Shown here one piece after another: positions 1-7,276 of a DNA stretch of 64,000 bases (its first letter is position 1; every line of letters begins with the position of its first letter). Position numbers and translations under genes: made by a program. The DNA is from Flavobacterium cerinum (GTDB lineage: Bacteria; Bacteroidota; Bacteroidia; Flavobacteriales; Flavobacteriaceae): the NCBI RefSeq assembly GCF_004028155.1, contig NZ_SBII01000003.1, forward strand, positions 248,001 to 312,000. The letters are read 5' to 3'. Below the pieces are notes generated by a model that saw only the letters and a list, made by a program, of their open reading frames with translations, was not told the origin of the DNA and did no database searches.

Positions 1-441
1 AAACATCCCCGGACGCAGGTGCAGCACATTCGTTTCAGGCAATTCATTAAGCATTGCCTCTGTATAATAAAAAGCACTTGACGGACCATATCCCTGCGGA
101 CTCTGAGCTCCAATACCACTCAGGTTTACAATGTATTTTACCTTAACAGCTTCAATTACTTTTGCATAATTTTCTACTATTGCAATCATTGCTTCTTTTA
201 AATTATCGGTCTGATAATTTGGAGGAGTCATTAAATATATGGCATCAGCTCCCTGAAAAGCACCTAAAAGAAATTCGTAATCACTAAGCGAACCTATAGC
301 TGGCTTCGCTCCTATTGCTTCGATCGCTGCTTTTTTATCCTGATTGTGACTGATAACTGTTACATCGTGTCCTTTTTGCGCTAGTTGTTCTGCTAGTCGT
401 CCGCTAATATTTCCTAAAGATCCTGTTACTATAATTTTCAT
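1..441 (-). CDS. NmrA-like NAD(P)-binding oxidoreductase (3' part cut off by window edge)
   Basis: The 147 codons present start at the ATG complementary to 439-441 and run off the left edge. The N-terminus MKIIVTGSLGNISGRLAEQL is a Rossmann nucleotide-binding turn of the NmrA/atypical SDR type (a variant GxxGxxG), followed by a second beta-strand DVTVISH. Such proteins reduce quinones or act as NADPH sensors in the cytoplasm. It is divergent from an HxlR-family regulator starting at 523, a pairing familiar from quinone-responsive QorR/YtfG-type loci. The substrate cannot be read from the sequence. The family call is good; the reaction is inferred. Confidence 0.85.
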   Translation of the reverse strand, partial: MKIIVTGSLGNISGRLAEQLAQKGHDVTVISHNQDKKAAIEAIGAKPAIGSLSDYEFLLGAFQGADAIYLMTPPNYQTDNLKEAMIAIVENYAKVIEAVKVKYIVNLSGIGAQSPQGYGPSSAFYYTEAMLNELPETNVLHLRPGMF

Positions 442-452
442 CTTTATATGTT

Positions 453-504
453 TTGGTTTCGGGAACAAATGTATATTTGTACTTACTTATATGCAAGTAC
501 TTAC
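453..504 (+). promoter_or_regulatory. Promoter and probable HxlR operator
   Basis: A -7 box TATATTTG lies at 472-479 with TTG at 453-455. Immediately downstream is an inverted repeat, TACTT (480-484) and AAGTA (495-499), inside a direct repeat GTACTTAC at 479-486 and 497-504. TACT...AGTA half-sites are the usual form of HxlR/YodB-type operators. The position over the start of transcription suggests autorepression; control of the divergent oxidoreductase is inferred. Confidence 0.6.
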
Positions 505-522
505 CCCAAAGTATGTATCACT

Positions 523-933
523 ATGACGCAAGTTAAAGAAAATTCTACTATTCAGGAAAACAAGAAACTCGCCCACGAAGAATGTCCCGTAACTTATGTT
601 ATGGAAAAAATTGGCGGGTACTGGAAACCTATTATTCTGTTCCACTTATTAGCAGGCAGCAAAAGGTATGGTGAACTACGAAAGTCGATTCCCGGCATTA
701 CAGAAAAGATGCTCATCCAACATTTAAAGCAACTGGAAGCCGACGACCTTGTAATTCGTATTGCAAAACCGGTGGTTCCACCTCATGTTACTTATAGCCT
801 CAGTAAGTCAGGTACGGCCTTAGGTCCGGTATTGTATGCTATGGCTGTGTGGGCTGTAAAGGATAGCAAAGAAAACAACAAACCTTTTTTTAAGGATCTG
901 GAAGGGTTTCCTCCTATTGGAAAACAAGTATAA
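523..933 (+). CDS. HxlR-family winged-helix transcriptional regulator
   Basis: 136 aa from the ATG at 523. An in-frame ATG at 448 lies upstream of the predicted promoter, so the later start is preferred. The HxlR domain fills the protein: CPVTYVMEKIGGYWKP near residues 21-36, a recognition region around RYGELRKSIPGITEKML and the wing after it. Cys21 sits at the place of the redox-sensing cysteine of YodB/QorR proteins. The likely job is to repress itself and the divergent NmrA-like gene until a quinone or disulfide stress modifies Cys21. The methylthioadenosine nucleosidase gene starts 2 bp downstream and may be co-transcribed. Confidence 0.9.
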   Translation: MTQVKENSTIQENKKLAHEECPVTYVMEKIGGYWKPIILFHLLAGSKRYGELRKSIPGITEKMLIQHLKQLEADDLVIRIAKPVVPPHVTYSLSKSGTALGPVLYAMAVWAVKDSKENNKPFFKDLEGFPPIGKQV

Positions 934-935
934 AT

Positions 936-1700
936 ATGAAAGACCGAATTATTGGCATTATGGGTGCCATGCCCCAGGAAATTGATGGTGTAATTGGTTT
1001 ACTGCAAAACCCTAAAGAAGTCACTCTTGGTATGCGTACCTATACATCGGGCACTATAAATAATATCGATGTTATTGTTGTTTTTTCGCGCTGGGGCAAA
1101 GTAGCCGCAGCAGCTACTATATCTACGCTAATTCATGTATTTAATGTAAGTGAAGTTCTTTTTACCGGTGTGGCCGGTGCCATAGACCCTACATTGAACA
1201 TTGGTGATATTGTTATTGGAAAGCGACTGTATCAACACGATATGGATGCACGCCCGTTAATGCAGCAATTTGAGATTCCGCTTTTAGGAAAAACCTATTT
1301 TGAATCTGATGCCGAAAAACTAAAACACGCTAAAGAAGCTATCAACCCACTTATTCTTGATAACGGACTGAAAAACCTTATTGGAGAGGGAGTATTGGCT
1401 CAGTTTGGTATTAATACACCGAATTTGCATATTGGCGATATTGCCAGTGGTGACCAGTTCTTTGCCAACAACAAGCAAAAAGAGCAGCTTCACAACAGCC
1501 TGCCAACAATATTGTGTGTAGAAATGGAAGGAGCTGCAGTAGCACAGGTATGCCATGAGTATGCTGTTCCATTTCTGATTATCAGAACCATTTCTGATGC
1601 AGCCGATGAACAATCGCACATTGACTTTCCTCTATTTATAAAAAAGGTTTCAAGCAAATACTCTGTTGGCATTGTAAAACAACTACTTCATCAGTTATAG
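936..1700 (+). CDS. mtnN: 5'-methylthioadenosine/S-adenosylhomocysteine nucleosidase
   Basis: 254 aa, slightly longer than the E. coli enzyme. It cleaves adenine from MTA and SAH in the cytoplasm, recycling by-products of polyamine synthesis and SAM-dependent methylation. The N-terminus GIMGAMPQEI carries the conserved Glu15, VEMEGAAVA (195-203) is the ribose-binding Met-Glu loop, and TISDAAD contains the catalytic Asp221. An insertion around residues 110-150, after the dimer-loop region, makes it longer than usual. It starts 2 bp after the HxlR regulator, so the two may share a transcript; a functional link is not obvious. Confidence 0.93.
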   Translation: MKDRIIGIMGAMPQEIDGVIGLLQNPKEVTLGMRTYTSGTINNIDVIVVFSRWGKVAAAATISTLIHVFNVSEVLFTGVAGAIDPTLNIGDIVIGKRLYQHDMDARPLMQQFEIPLLGKTYFESDAEKLKHAKEAINPLILDNGLKNLIGEGVLAQFGINTPNLHIGDIASGDQFFANNKQKEQLHNSLPTILCVEMEGAAVAQVCHEYAVPFLIIRTISDAADEQSHIDFPLFIKKVSSKYSVGIVKQLLHQL

Positions 1701-1718
1701 TAGATATCATTATTCTTC

Positions 1719-2813
1719 ATGAAAATACTTTTTCAAGTTACACTTCTATTCTTTCATTTGTCATTTTTGGCTCAGACTGATAGCACAACTTTTGATTTAC
1801 CAATAAATGAAAACCCAAAAGGATTTAATTATCGAAAGATAGACAGTCTGGCAAGAACAGTCACTTATAAAAATAACCTAAAACAATTAACTTCAGAATT
1901 GACACGGAATTATAGCTCAGAATTTGAGAAAAGCCGTGCCATTTTTATCTGGATAAGCCATAACATTGGGTATGATTATAAATTTATAAACAAAAAAAAG
2001 AAAACAAAATACCCTAAATGCAGGAAAAAGGATAATTGCGATTTAAAATGGGCTAAATGGGAGGACGATCATTTGGCCAGAGTACTTTCAAAAAAAATAG
2101 CGATTTGTGATGGCTATTCACGGCTGTTTAAGCGCATGTGCGATTATGCTGGAATACAAAATTCGATCGTAACAGGCTATACCAAAAATGAGCCCTATCA
2201 TGTTGGAAAAATGGGCGAATTAAACCATGCCTGGAATGTAGTTCTTATTGACGGAAACTACTATTATGTGGATGCTACGTGGGCAGCAGGGTACTGCATT
2301 GAGAGAGAAGACAAAAAACTTGAAAAATTTGTGTCCCGGTACAATGATTTTTACTGGCTTACGCCTATGGATAAGCTATCCCGTAATCATTTCCCTAAAG
2401 ATTCTATCTGGGTAAAACACACTCCTTATAAAATAGCGAAAGAAATTTATAAGAATACTGCATTCATAAAATCATCTGAGATACCTCATTTAGATATCCT
2501 TCAACCTGATTCCGGAATTGTTACAGCTAAAGTAAGCGACACTATCCGGTTCGCTATAAATTACAAAAAAAATGTGCATCGTTTTCAAATAAACACCAAT
2601 CTCAAGTCGAACCCAAAGCCATGGCGGACAATTAAAAAGAAGAACAAAATTTGGGATGAAGAATTGATGAAAAAACAAAAATACGTTGATTTTAAAAATG
2701 ATGGCAGCATTTATACTTTTGAATATATAGTAGATGATAAAAGACTGCGACATATTGATATTCTATTTGAATACCAACCTATATTACGTTTCAACGTAAA
2801 AGTCATTAAGTAA
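1719..2813 (+). CDS. Secreted transglutaminase-like (cysteine protease fold) protein
   Basis: 364 aa with a Sec signal peptide (hydrophobic residues 3-18, cleavage near LAQ/TD). The transglutaminase-like core is clear: Cys130 in KKIAICDGYSRLFK, His170 in LNHAWNVV and Asp185 in YYVDATW form the Cys-His-Asp triad. Bacterial members are usually periplasmic or surface peptidases or amidases rather than cross-linking enzymes. The C-terminal ~120 residues look beta-rich and unlike any domain I can name. It begins 18 bp after the nucleosidase stop. A GC-poor inverted repeat (2818-2826 with 2840-2848) follows and may end transcription. Confidence 0.82.
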   Translation: MKILFQVTLLFFHLSFLAQTDSTTFDLPINENPKGFNYRKIDSLARTVTYKNNLKQLTSELTRNYSSEFEKSRAIFIWISHNIGYDYKFINKKKKTKYPKCRKKDNCDLKWAKWEDDHLARVLSKKIAICDGYSRLFKRMCDYAGIQNSIVTGYTKNEPYHVGKMGELNHAWNVVLIDGNYYYVDATWAAGYCIEREDKKLEKFVSRYNDFYWLTPMDKLSRNHFPKDSIWVKHTPYKIAKEIYKNTAFIKSSEIPHLDILQPDSGIVTAKVSDTIRFAINYKKNVHRFQINTNLKSNPKPWRTIKKKNKIWDEELMKKQKYVDFKNDGSIYTFEYIVDDKRLRHIDILFEYQPILRFNVKVIK

Positions 2814-2817
2814 AATT

Positions 2818-2869
2818 ACCTGTTTTAAATTAAAGCGCAAAAACAGGTATTTCCACGCTATTATTTTTG
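2818..2869 (+). promoter_or_regulatory. Inverted repeat followed by a promoter for the next gene
   Basis: ACCTGTTTT (2818-2826) pairs with AAAACAGGT (2840-2848), with no T-run, so it is at best a weak terminator. It is followed by a consensus -7 box TATTTTTG at 2862-2869. Transcription would begin near 2875, which excludes a GTG start at 2869 for the following gene and supports the ATG at 2926. Confidence 0.45.
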
Positions 2870-2925
2870 TGTTAAGCTATCGATATTTGATATTCCCCAA
2901 ATTACTGAATAATAAAATATTAATC

Positions 2926-3324
2926 ATGGCTATAATCAGACAGTACAGTATTGAAAAAAAGACAAGTGTAGGCTGTGCAATTTCTTATTTTCCTGCTAAG
3001 CCTTTAGTTGACACAGCGGGATTAGATGATAATGGCGAATTTATCCTCCTTATAACCGCCTGTTTAAAAGACAGTAATGGATTAATTTCAGCCAGTAATA
3101 ATATAAAATTTACCATTCAAGATATTCCTTTTTGGTTTGTTATTGACAACCAGATTACTCAAACCGATGGAAGCGGTTATGTTACATTACAAATAAAAGG
3201 CAGGCTGGCTTACCCGGGAACAAAAGGTTATCACCCGGTTAGCTTTACCATAACAAATGAGTCGAAACCTGAAGTATCCCGTTCGGGCGTAATTTCATTT
3301 TCAGGTAAACTGCCTTTATTTTAA
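2926..3324 (+). CDS. Uncharacterised beta-rich protein
   Basis: 132 aa from the ATG at 2926, chosen because the predicted promoter lies at 2862-2869. There is no signal peptide or membrane segment. The sequence alternates short hydrophobic strands with Gly/Asn/Asp turns (FTIQDIPFWFV, GSGYVTLQIKGRL, HPVSFTITN), the pattern of an immunoglobulin-like or jelly-roll sandwich. I do not recognise the family. It ends convergently with bcp at a shared terminator and has no evident operon partner. Confidence 0.6.
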   Translation: MAIIRQYSIEKKTSVGCAISYFPAKPLVDTAGLDDNGEFILLITACLKDSNGLISASNNIKFTIQDIPFWFVIDNQITQTDGSGYVTLQIKGRLAYPGTKGYHPVSFTITNESKPEVSRSGVISFSGKLPLF

Positions 3325-3333
3325 GAACTAAAG

Positions 3334-3379
3334 AATGCACCTATAGAACCAATCAACCCTTTACTCTATTAGGTGCATT
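3334..3379. terminator. Bidirectional terminator between convergent genes
   Basis: AATGCACCTA (3334-3343) and TAGGTGCATT (3370-3379) form a perfect 10-bp stem with a 26-nt loop, centred between the stop codons of the uncharacterised gene (3324) and bcp (3384). The T-runs are modest on both sides. Confidence 0.65.
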
Positions 3380-3383
3380 TCTA

Positions 3384-3836
3384 TTATTTTAATAACTGAT
3401 CGGCGTGAGCTTTTGTTTTTACAGCAGTTATAACCTCATCGATAATTCCGTTCTCATCAATCACAAAAGTAGTTCGGTTTATTCCGTCAAAAAGACGCCC
3501 CATAAACTTTTTGGGACCCCATACACCAAAAGCATTAATTACCGTTTTATCTACATCTGCAAGAAGCGGGAAAGGTAAATTGTATTTCTCTTTAAACTTA
3601 GCCTGTTTCTTCTGATCATCTGCACTTACGCCTAAAAGCTCGTAGTTGTTCGCTTTAAAACGCTCAAAATTATCACGCAGGTCACACGCTTCGGCTGTGC
3701 AGCCCGGCGTACTTGCTTTTGGATAAAAGAATACAACTAGTTTTTTCCCTTTATAATCGGCTAATGCATGTGTGTTACCATCCTGGTCGACACCCGAAAA
3801 ATCAGGTGCTTTATCTCCTTTTGAAAGTGTTATCAT
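3384..3836 (-). CDS. bcp: Bcp-type thiol peroxidase (peroxiredoxin)
   Basis: 150 aa from the ATG complementary to 3834-3836. A longer in-frame reading to 3995 would run into the divergent nth gene and has no conserved sequence. AhpC/TSA thioredoxin fold: GDKAPDFSGVDQDG at the start, peroxidatic Cys46 and resolving Cys51 in STPGCTAEACDLRD, the spacing of the atypical 2-Cys Bcp/PrxQ subfamily. It reduces hydrogen and alkyl peroxides in the cytoplasm with electrons from thioredoxin. It is divergent from nth with only 33 bp between the start codons, linking peroxide removal and oxidative base repair by position. Confidence 0.94.
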   Translation of the reverse strand: MITLSKGDKAPDFSGVDQDGNTHALADYKGKKLVVFFYPKASTPGCTAEACDLRDNFERFKANNYELLGVSADDQKKQAKFKEKYNLPFPLLADVDKTVINAFGVWGPKKFMGRLFDGINRTTFVIDENGIIDEVITAVKTKAHADQLLK

Positions 3837-3841
3837 AAGTG

Positions 3842-3849
3842 TATATTTG
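3842..3849 (+). promoter_or_regulatory. Promoter -7 box for nth
   Basis: TATATTTG matches TAnnTTTG exactly. It lies 20 bp before the nth ATG, so the mRNA leader would be about 14 nt. Confidence 0.6.
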
Positions 3850-3869
3850 TTTTTATAAAAATAGTGAAA

Positions 3870-4532
3870 ATGACTAAAGCAGAAAAGGTACAATTTGTAA
3901 TTGATACACTCAAAGAAATTTACCCTACTATACCCATACCACTGGATCATAAAGACCCTTATACATTGCTCATAGCAGTATTGATGAGTGCTCAAAGTAC
4001 CGATGTACGCGTAAACCAGATTACACCACTATTATTTGAAAGAGCCGATAATCCATATGCTATGGTAAAATTATCGGTAGAAGAAATTCGTGATATTATA
4101 CGTCCGGTAGGGCTTTCGCCAATGAAAGCTAAAGGAATACATGGCCTTTCGGAAATACTAATTGCAAAACACAACGGACAGGTTCCTGCAAATTACCCTG
4201 ATCTTGAGGAACTTCCGGCTGTAGGTCATAAAACTGCCAGTGTGGTAATGTCCCAGGCATTTGGCATTCAGGCTTTTCCGGTAGATACACATATCCACCG
4301 ATTAATGTACAGATGGGGTTTTACCAACGGAAAAAACGTTGTACAAACCGAAAAAGATGCCAAACGTTTGTTCCCGGAAGAGTTATGGAATGACCTTCAT
4401 CTCCAGATCATATGGTATGGAAGACAATACTCACCCGCCAGAGGATGGGATCTTGAAAAAGATATTATAACCAAAACAATAGGGCGAAAATCAGTAATTG
4501 AAGAGTATTATAATAAAAAAACCTCCCGTTAA
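3870..4532 (+). CDS. nth: Endonuclease III-family DNA glycosylase without Fe-S cysteines
   Basis: 220 aa from the ATG at 3870 (a GTG at 3864 is possible). It should remove oxidised pyrimidines and cut at abasic sites in base-excision repair. The helix-hairpin-helix LPAVGHKTASVVMSQAFG holds catalytic Lys121, and Asp139 sits in PVDTHIHR, matching Lys120/Asp138 of E. coli Nth. The C-terminal segment that normally carries C-x6-C-x2-C-x5-C reads WYGRQYSPARGWDLEKDI with no cysteine, and the entire protein contains none, so it cannot hold the usual [4Fe-4S] cluster. The terminator stem is built from its last codons. Confidence 0.93.
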   Translation: MTKAEKVQFVIDTLKEIYPTIPIPLDHKDPYTLLIAVLMSAQSTDVRVNQITPLLFERADNPYAMVKLSVEEIRDIIRPVGLSPMKAKGIHGLSEILIAKHNGQVPANYPDLEELPAVGHKTASVVMSQAFGIQAFPVDTHIHRLMYRWGFTNGKNVVQTEKDAKRLFPEELWNDLHLQIIWYGRQYSPARGWDLEKDIITKTIGRKSVIEEYYNKKTSR

Positions 4533-4548
4533 TTGCGGGAGGTTTTTC
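4521..4548. terminator. Terminator overlapping the nth stop codon
   Basis: ACCTCCCG (4521-4528) pairs with CGGGAGGT (4536-4543), followed by TTTTTCTTT; the opposite strand also has a run of seven T. The nth TAA (4530-4532) is inside the 7-nt loop, so the last sense codons of nth form the 5' stem. It probably ends the convergent 47-aa gene as well. Confidence 0.85.
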
Positions 4549-4549
4549 T

Positions 4550-4693
4550 TTAATTAGCTATGTTCTCGAATGTACCATTGCTTGTTTTAACTATCTTGAG
4601 TGCCTTAGAATAGTTAAGTAAAAAATCTATGGTTTCTTGCTTAGGTAACATTTTTGGAGCTGCTAATTTTGTCTTAGAGTAAAGTTTTGCCAT
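4550..4693 (-). CDS. 47-aa small basic protein downstream of ECF sigma
   Basis: ATG complementary to 4691-4693, TAA at 4550-4552. The peptide begins MAKLYSKTKLAAPKML and ends NGTFENIAN; it is basic in the first half, with a predicted helix around ETIDFLLNYSKALKIVK. There is no signal peptide or Cys. It lies on the same strand 54 bp after the sigma factor at 4748-5332 and could be expressed from the same promoter. The codon pattern (A/T third positions, sensible amino acids, exact fit between the sigma stop and the nth terminator) supports a real gene. Its function is unknown; possible roles are a sigma accessory or nucleic-acid-binding protein. Confidence 0.7.
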   Translation of the reverse strand: MAKLYSKTKLAAPKMLPKQETIDFLLNYSKALKIVKTSNGTFENIAN

Positions 4694-4747
4694 CGAATAG
4701 AATTTGTTTATTTCCTACTACAACGCAAAGCAGCTTTCTAATATTGT

Positions 4748-5332
4748 CTAATTAGTTAAAATAATTTTATTTTTTTCGATAACCTTTCTAAGGTTCATGA
4801 GAGCATATCTCATCCTACCAAGGGCAGTATTGATGCTAACCCCAGTTAAATCGGCTATTTCTTTGAAACTTAGATCCTGATATATTCTCATTTGCAGTAC
4901 TTCTTTCTGATCGTCCGGAAGTTCCTGAATAAGTCGTTGCAAATCGTTTTCTACCTGTTCTGTAATTATCCTGTTCTCTATATTCGGACTGTTGTCTGTC
5001 ATAATAGAAAAGATGGAAAACTCTTCAGTTTCACGGTACATTGGCATTTTTTTATTCCTCCTGAAATGATCTACAATAAGATTGTGCGAAATACGCATAA
5101 CCCATGGAAGGAATTTGCCTTCTTCGTTATAAGCATTAGACTTAAGTGTTTTTATCACTTTGATAAAAGTATCCTGAAAGATATCATCTGCAATATCTCT
5201 ATCTGTTACTTTTGAGTAGATAAAACCGTAAATTTTCGATTGGTGCCTTTTGATTAAAGTAGCAAGAGCGTTTTCGTCTCCAGCAACATAATTTTTAACC
5301 AGAACTGCGTCTAGGATTACAACATTAGCCAT
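4748..5332 (-). CDS. ECF-type RNA polymerase sigma factor
   Basis: 194 aa. Sigma-70 region 2 spans about residues 20-95 (ATLIKRHQSKIYGFIYSKV, DIADDIFQDTFIKVIK, WVMRISHNLIVDHFRR); region 4 spans 130-190 (LPDDQKEVLQMRIYQDLSFK and the helix-turn-helix EIADLTGVSINTALGRMRYA). It directs RNA polymerase to a regulon I cannot define. No anti-sigma gene is adjacent, unlike the second ECF gene at 34682; the only same-strand follower is the 47-aa protein. A consensus promoter lies about 115 bp upstream, giving an unusually long leader of roughly 107 nt. Confidence 0.92.
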   Translation of the reverse strand: MANVVILDAVLVKNYVAGDENALATLIKRHQSKIYGFIYSKVTDRDIADDIFQDTFIKVIKTLKSNAYNEEGKFLPWVMRISHNLIVDHFRRNKKMPMYRETEEFSIFSIMTDNSPNIENRIITEQVENDLQRLIQELPDDQKEVLQMRIYQDLSFKEIADLTGVSINTALGRMRYALMNLRKVIEKNKIILTN

Positions 5333-5649
5333 AGCAAATACTTTTTAGGTTCTTTGAATTTATTTTCGGTAAAAATCCAGAAACTATGTTTCTAAAAAGT
5401 AGTTTTTTGTATAGGCGAATGTGTTAATTAAAGATTAATGATATGCCAAATATAGCATAATAAAATTATAAACAACAATAATAAATTTAAATTTTAACAG
5501 CAATAGTACAATAAATATCTAAAAGTTATAGTAAAACCAACGTAATGTAAGGAAAATCAACGTTTTATTAAATAGCAAAATATTTACATTATAATTAAAA
5601 AAGTAATCAAAAGACAATATATACTATTGTTTTTTAATCATTTTAACAG
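5333..5649. other. AT-rich intergenic region with the sigma-gene promoter
   Basis: No ORF with convincing coding character. On the minus strand a promoter reads TATATTTG (complement of 5447-5454) with TTG (complement of 5473-5475) 18 bp away. Two near-identical short motifs, CCAACGTAAT and ATCAACGTTTT, occur at about 5538-5565; their role is unclear. No T-rich hairpin terminator is seen after the DUF1905 gene. Confidence 0.55.
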
Positions 5650-6123
5650 CTAAAGCAGCTTCTCCCTCCTTAAAACCCTGCCAATTGTCTTTTTAATTCT
5701 TTCCTCTATCGTCTCTTCCCTTTTAGCGGAATAGATCCATTCAATACACATTCGTTGTTCCCACTGCTTGTATTTTATAAAAGCCTCATAGGCACTTTTA
5801 TGTTCCTGCAAACGCTCTTTAAAGTCTTCGCGCACTATAAAAGGATCATTATCAGCATAAAGCGTTATGTGTACATAATCACCTTCATCCTTCTTTATCG
5901 TTTTCCTGATCTCGGCCTTAACAACCATCATCATACCATTACCATTACTTAAAGGCATCAGGTTAAAACTTTTTACAGGATAACCGTCAATAGTACCTTT
6001 TACTTTTACAAAACCAAAAGCCGTTTCTTTGTTCTTCTGAATATCGGTTATGGCAGCATATGTCCACCCTCCCTTTCCTGGAAAGCGTTCCAGTTGGTAT
6101 TCTCTATTGGTTAGCGGTTCCAA
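5650..6123 (-). CDS. YdeI/OmpD-associated family protein with DUF1905 domain
   Basis: 157 aa. The N-terminal ~85 residues are a DUF1905 beta-barrel-like domain (GGWTYAAITDIQKNKETAFG, VKVKGTIDGYPVKSFNLMPL), followed by the bacteriocin-protection YdeI/OmpD-associated helical part ending in AKREETIEERIKKTIGRVL. The biochemical role is not established. The first possible start is a TTG complementary to 6121-6123, abutting the stop codon of the LD-carboxypeptidase gene (6124-6126); there is no ATG upstream of the conserved domain. This suggests translational coupling in a two-gene operon. Family call good, function unknown. Confidence 0.8.
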   Translation of the reverse strand: MEPLTNREYQLERFPGKGGWTYAAITDIQKNKETAFGFVKVKGTIDGYPVKSFNLMPLSNGNGMMMVVKAEIRKTIKKDEGDYVHITLYADNDPFIVREDFKERLQEHKSAYEAFIKYKQWEQRMCIEWIYSAKREETIEERIKKTIGRVLRREKLL

Positions 6124-7020
6124 TTAATTATCGAATTTAAGGGTAACAGTTTGTGCAGTATGGCTAATTGATATGTTTCGCCCCATAATGAGTGCGCGGT
6201 TATCGTCTGTATGCCCGGATGGGATTCCGAAATACACCGGGCAGTCAAAATGCTCCAGGGTTATCTGGGTATCGTTTTTACCGAATGGTATCGTAGACTC
6301 TTTTATATCGACCATGCCGCCTACAAGGAGCGCTTTAATTCCAGATAATTTTCCAGCCCTTTTCAGGGAGATGAGCATCCTGTCGTAATGGTACAGGTAT
6401 TCGTCGATATCTTCTATAAACAATATCTTTCCGTTCGTATCAATATCCGATCCAGAACCTACAATTCCATACATCATGGAAAGGTTCCCTCCTACCAATA
6501 TGCCTTCCAGTATACCAGGGGCTGTTTTATTATCAGGCAGGTTTTGGATATTATAGGATAGGCTTTCGCCGAAGAGCGCTACACGAATGGTTTCAGAAGA
6601 TGCAGCATTGCTATTAGGAATTCCCTGCAGCATGACTGCATGGAGGCTTTCTATTCCGAAATTATGGATATGACTGTGCAGCAGCGTAATATCACTATAA
6701 CCCACAAGCCATTTCGGGTTGGCTTTAAAAGCCGTCCAGTCAATGCTGTCTATAATACGTAAAGTACCATAACCTCCTTTGGTAAAGAAGATCGCTTTAA
6801 TAGTAATATCATCCAGCATTTGCTGAAGATCGGATAAGCGTTCTTCATCAGTTCCGGCAAGGAAGCCGTGTGATGCAAAAGCATTTTTTCCAAGTACAGG
6901 ATGCAGTCTCCAGCTTTTAAGTAAAGCCAGACCGTCATTTATTTCGTGAGGTTCACAGCGTTTAGCGGTACTTACAATCCCGACTTTATCGCCTTCTTTT
7001 AGGTAGGTTGGTGTTGTCAT
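6124..7020 (-). CDS. LD-carboxypeptidase (peptidase family S66)
   Basis: 298 aa from the ATG complementary to 7018-7020. Family S66 enzymes trim the L,D-linked terminal D-Ala from murein tetrapeptides in the cytoplasm during peptidoglycan recycling; some instead cleave microcin C. The catalytic triad is visible: Ser109 in VGYSDITLLHS, Glu203 in FIEDIDEYLY and His270 in GIPSGHTDDN. The N-terminus LKEGDKVGIVSTAK is typical. A promoter box at 7064-7071 puts transcription start near 7057, which makes the upstream in-frame ATG at 7062 unlikely. It is followed without a gap by the YdeI/DUF1905 gene. Confidence 0.9.
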   Translation of the reverse strand: MTTPTYLKEGDKVGIVSTAKRCEPHEINDGLALLKSWRLHPVLGKNAFASHGFLAGTDEERLSDLQQMLDDITIKAIFFTKGGYGTLRIIDSIDWTAFKANPKWLVGYSDITLLHSHIHNFGIESLHAVMLQGIPNSNAASSETIRVALFGESLSYNIQNLPDNKTAPGILEGILVGGNLSMMYGIVGSGSDIDTNGKILFIEDIDEYLYHYDRMLISLKRAGKLSGIKALLVGGMVDIKESTIPFGKNDTQITLEHFDCPVYFGIPSGHTDDNRALIMGRNISISHTAQTVTLKFDN

Positions 7021-7063
7021 TAATGAATAGATCAGAACACGAATGACGTATTCCATTATCATT

Positions 7064-7071
7064 CAAATATA
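7064..7071 (-). promoter_or_regulatory. Promoter -7 box for the LD-carboxypeptidase gene
   Basis: The complement reads TATATTTG, an exact TAnnTTTG match, 44 bp upstream of the chosen ATG. Confidence 0.55.
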
Positions 7072-7276
7072 AGAATTATTGGTAGTACAAATCAATAGCT
7101 CTCAGCTTAAACTTTACATGATACTTATTGAGATTCCAAGTTTTAAAACTTAGAAAAAGAATAACATAAAAAACCACAAACATTTAAAAACCAACAACAT
7201 ACACATATATTTAACAAGGTAATTAAAATATATTCCTTAATTTTATACTATTATTCACCTTACAAATACTATTCGT

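Noticed and set aside
1320..1619. Minus-strand frame opposite the nucleosidase
   Set aside because: Shadow of a clearly recognised gene.
3384..3995. 203-aa version of Bcp with an N-terminal extension
   Set aside because: The extension overlaps nth and its promoter and is not part of the peroxiredoxin fold.
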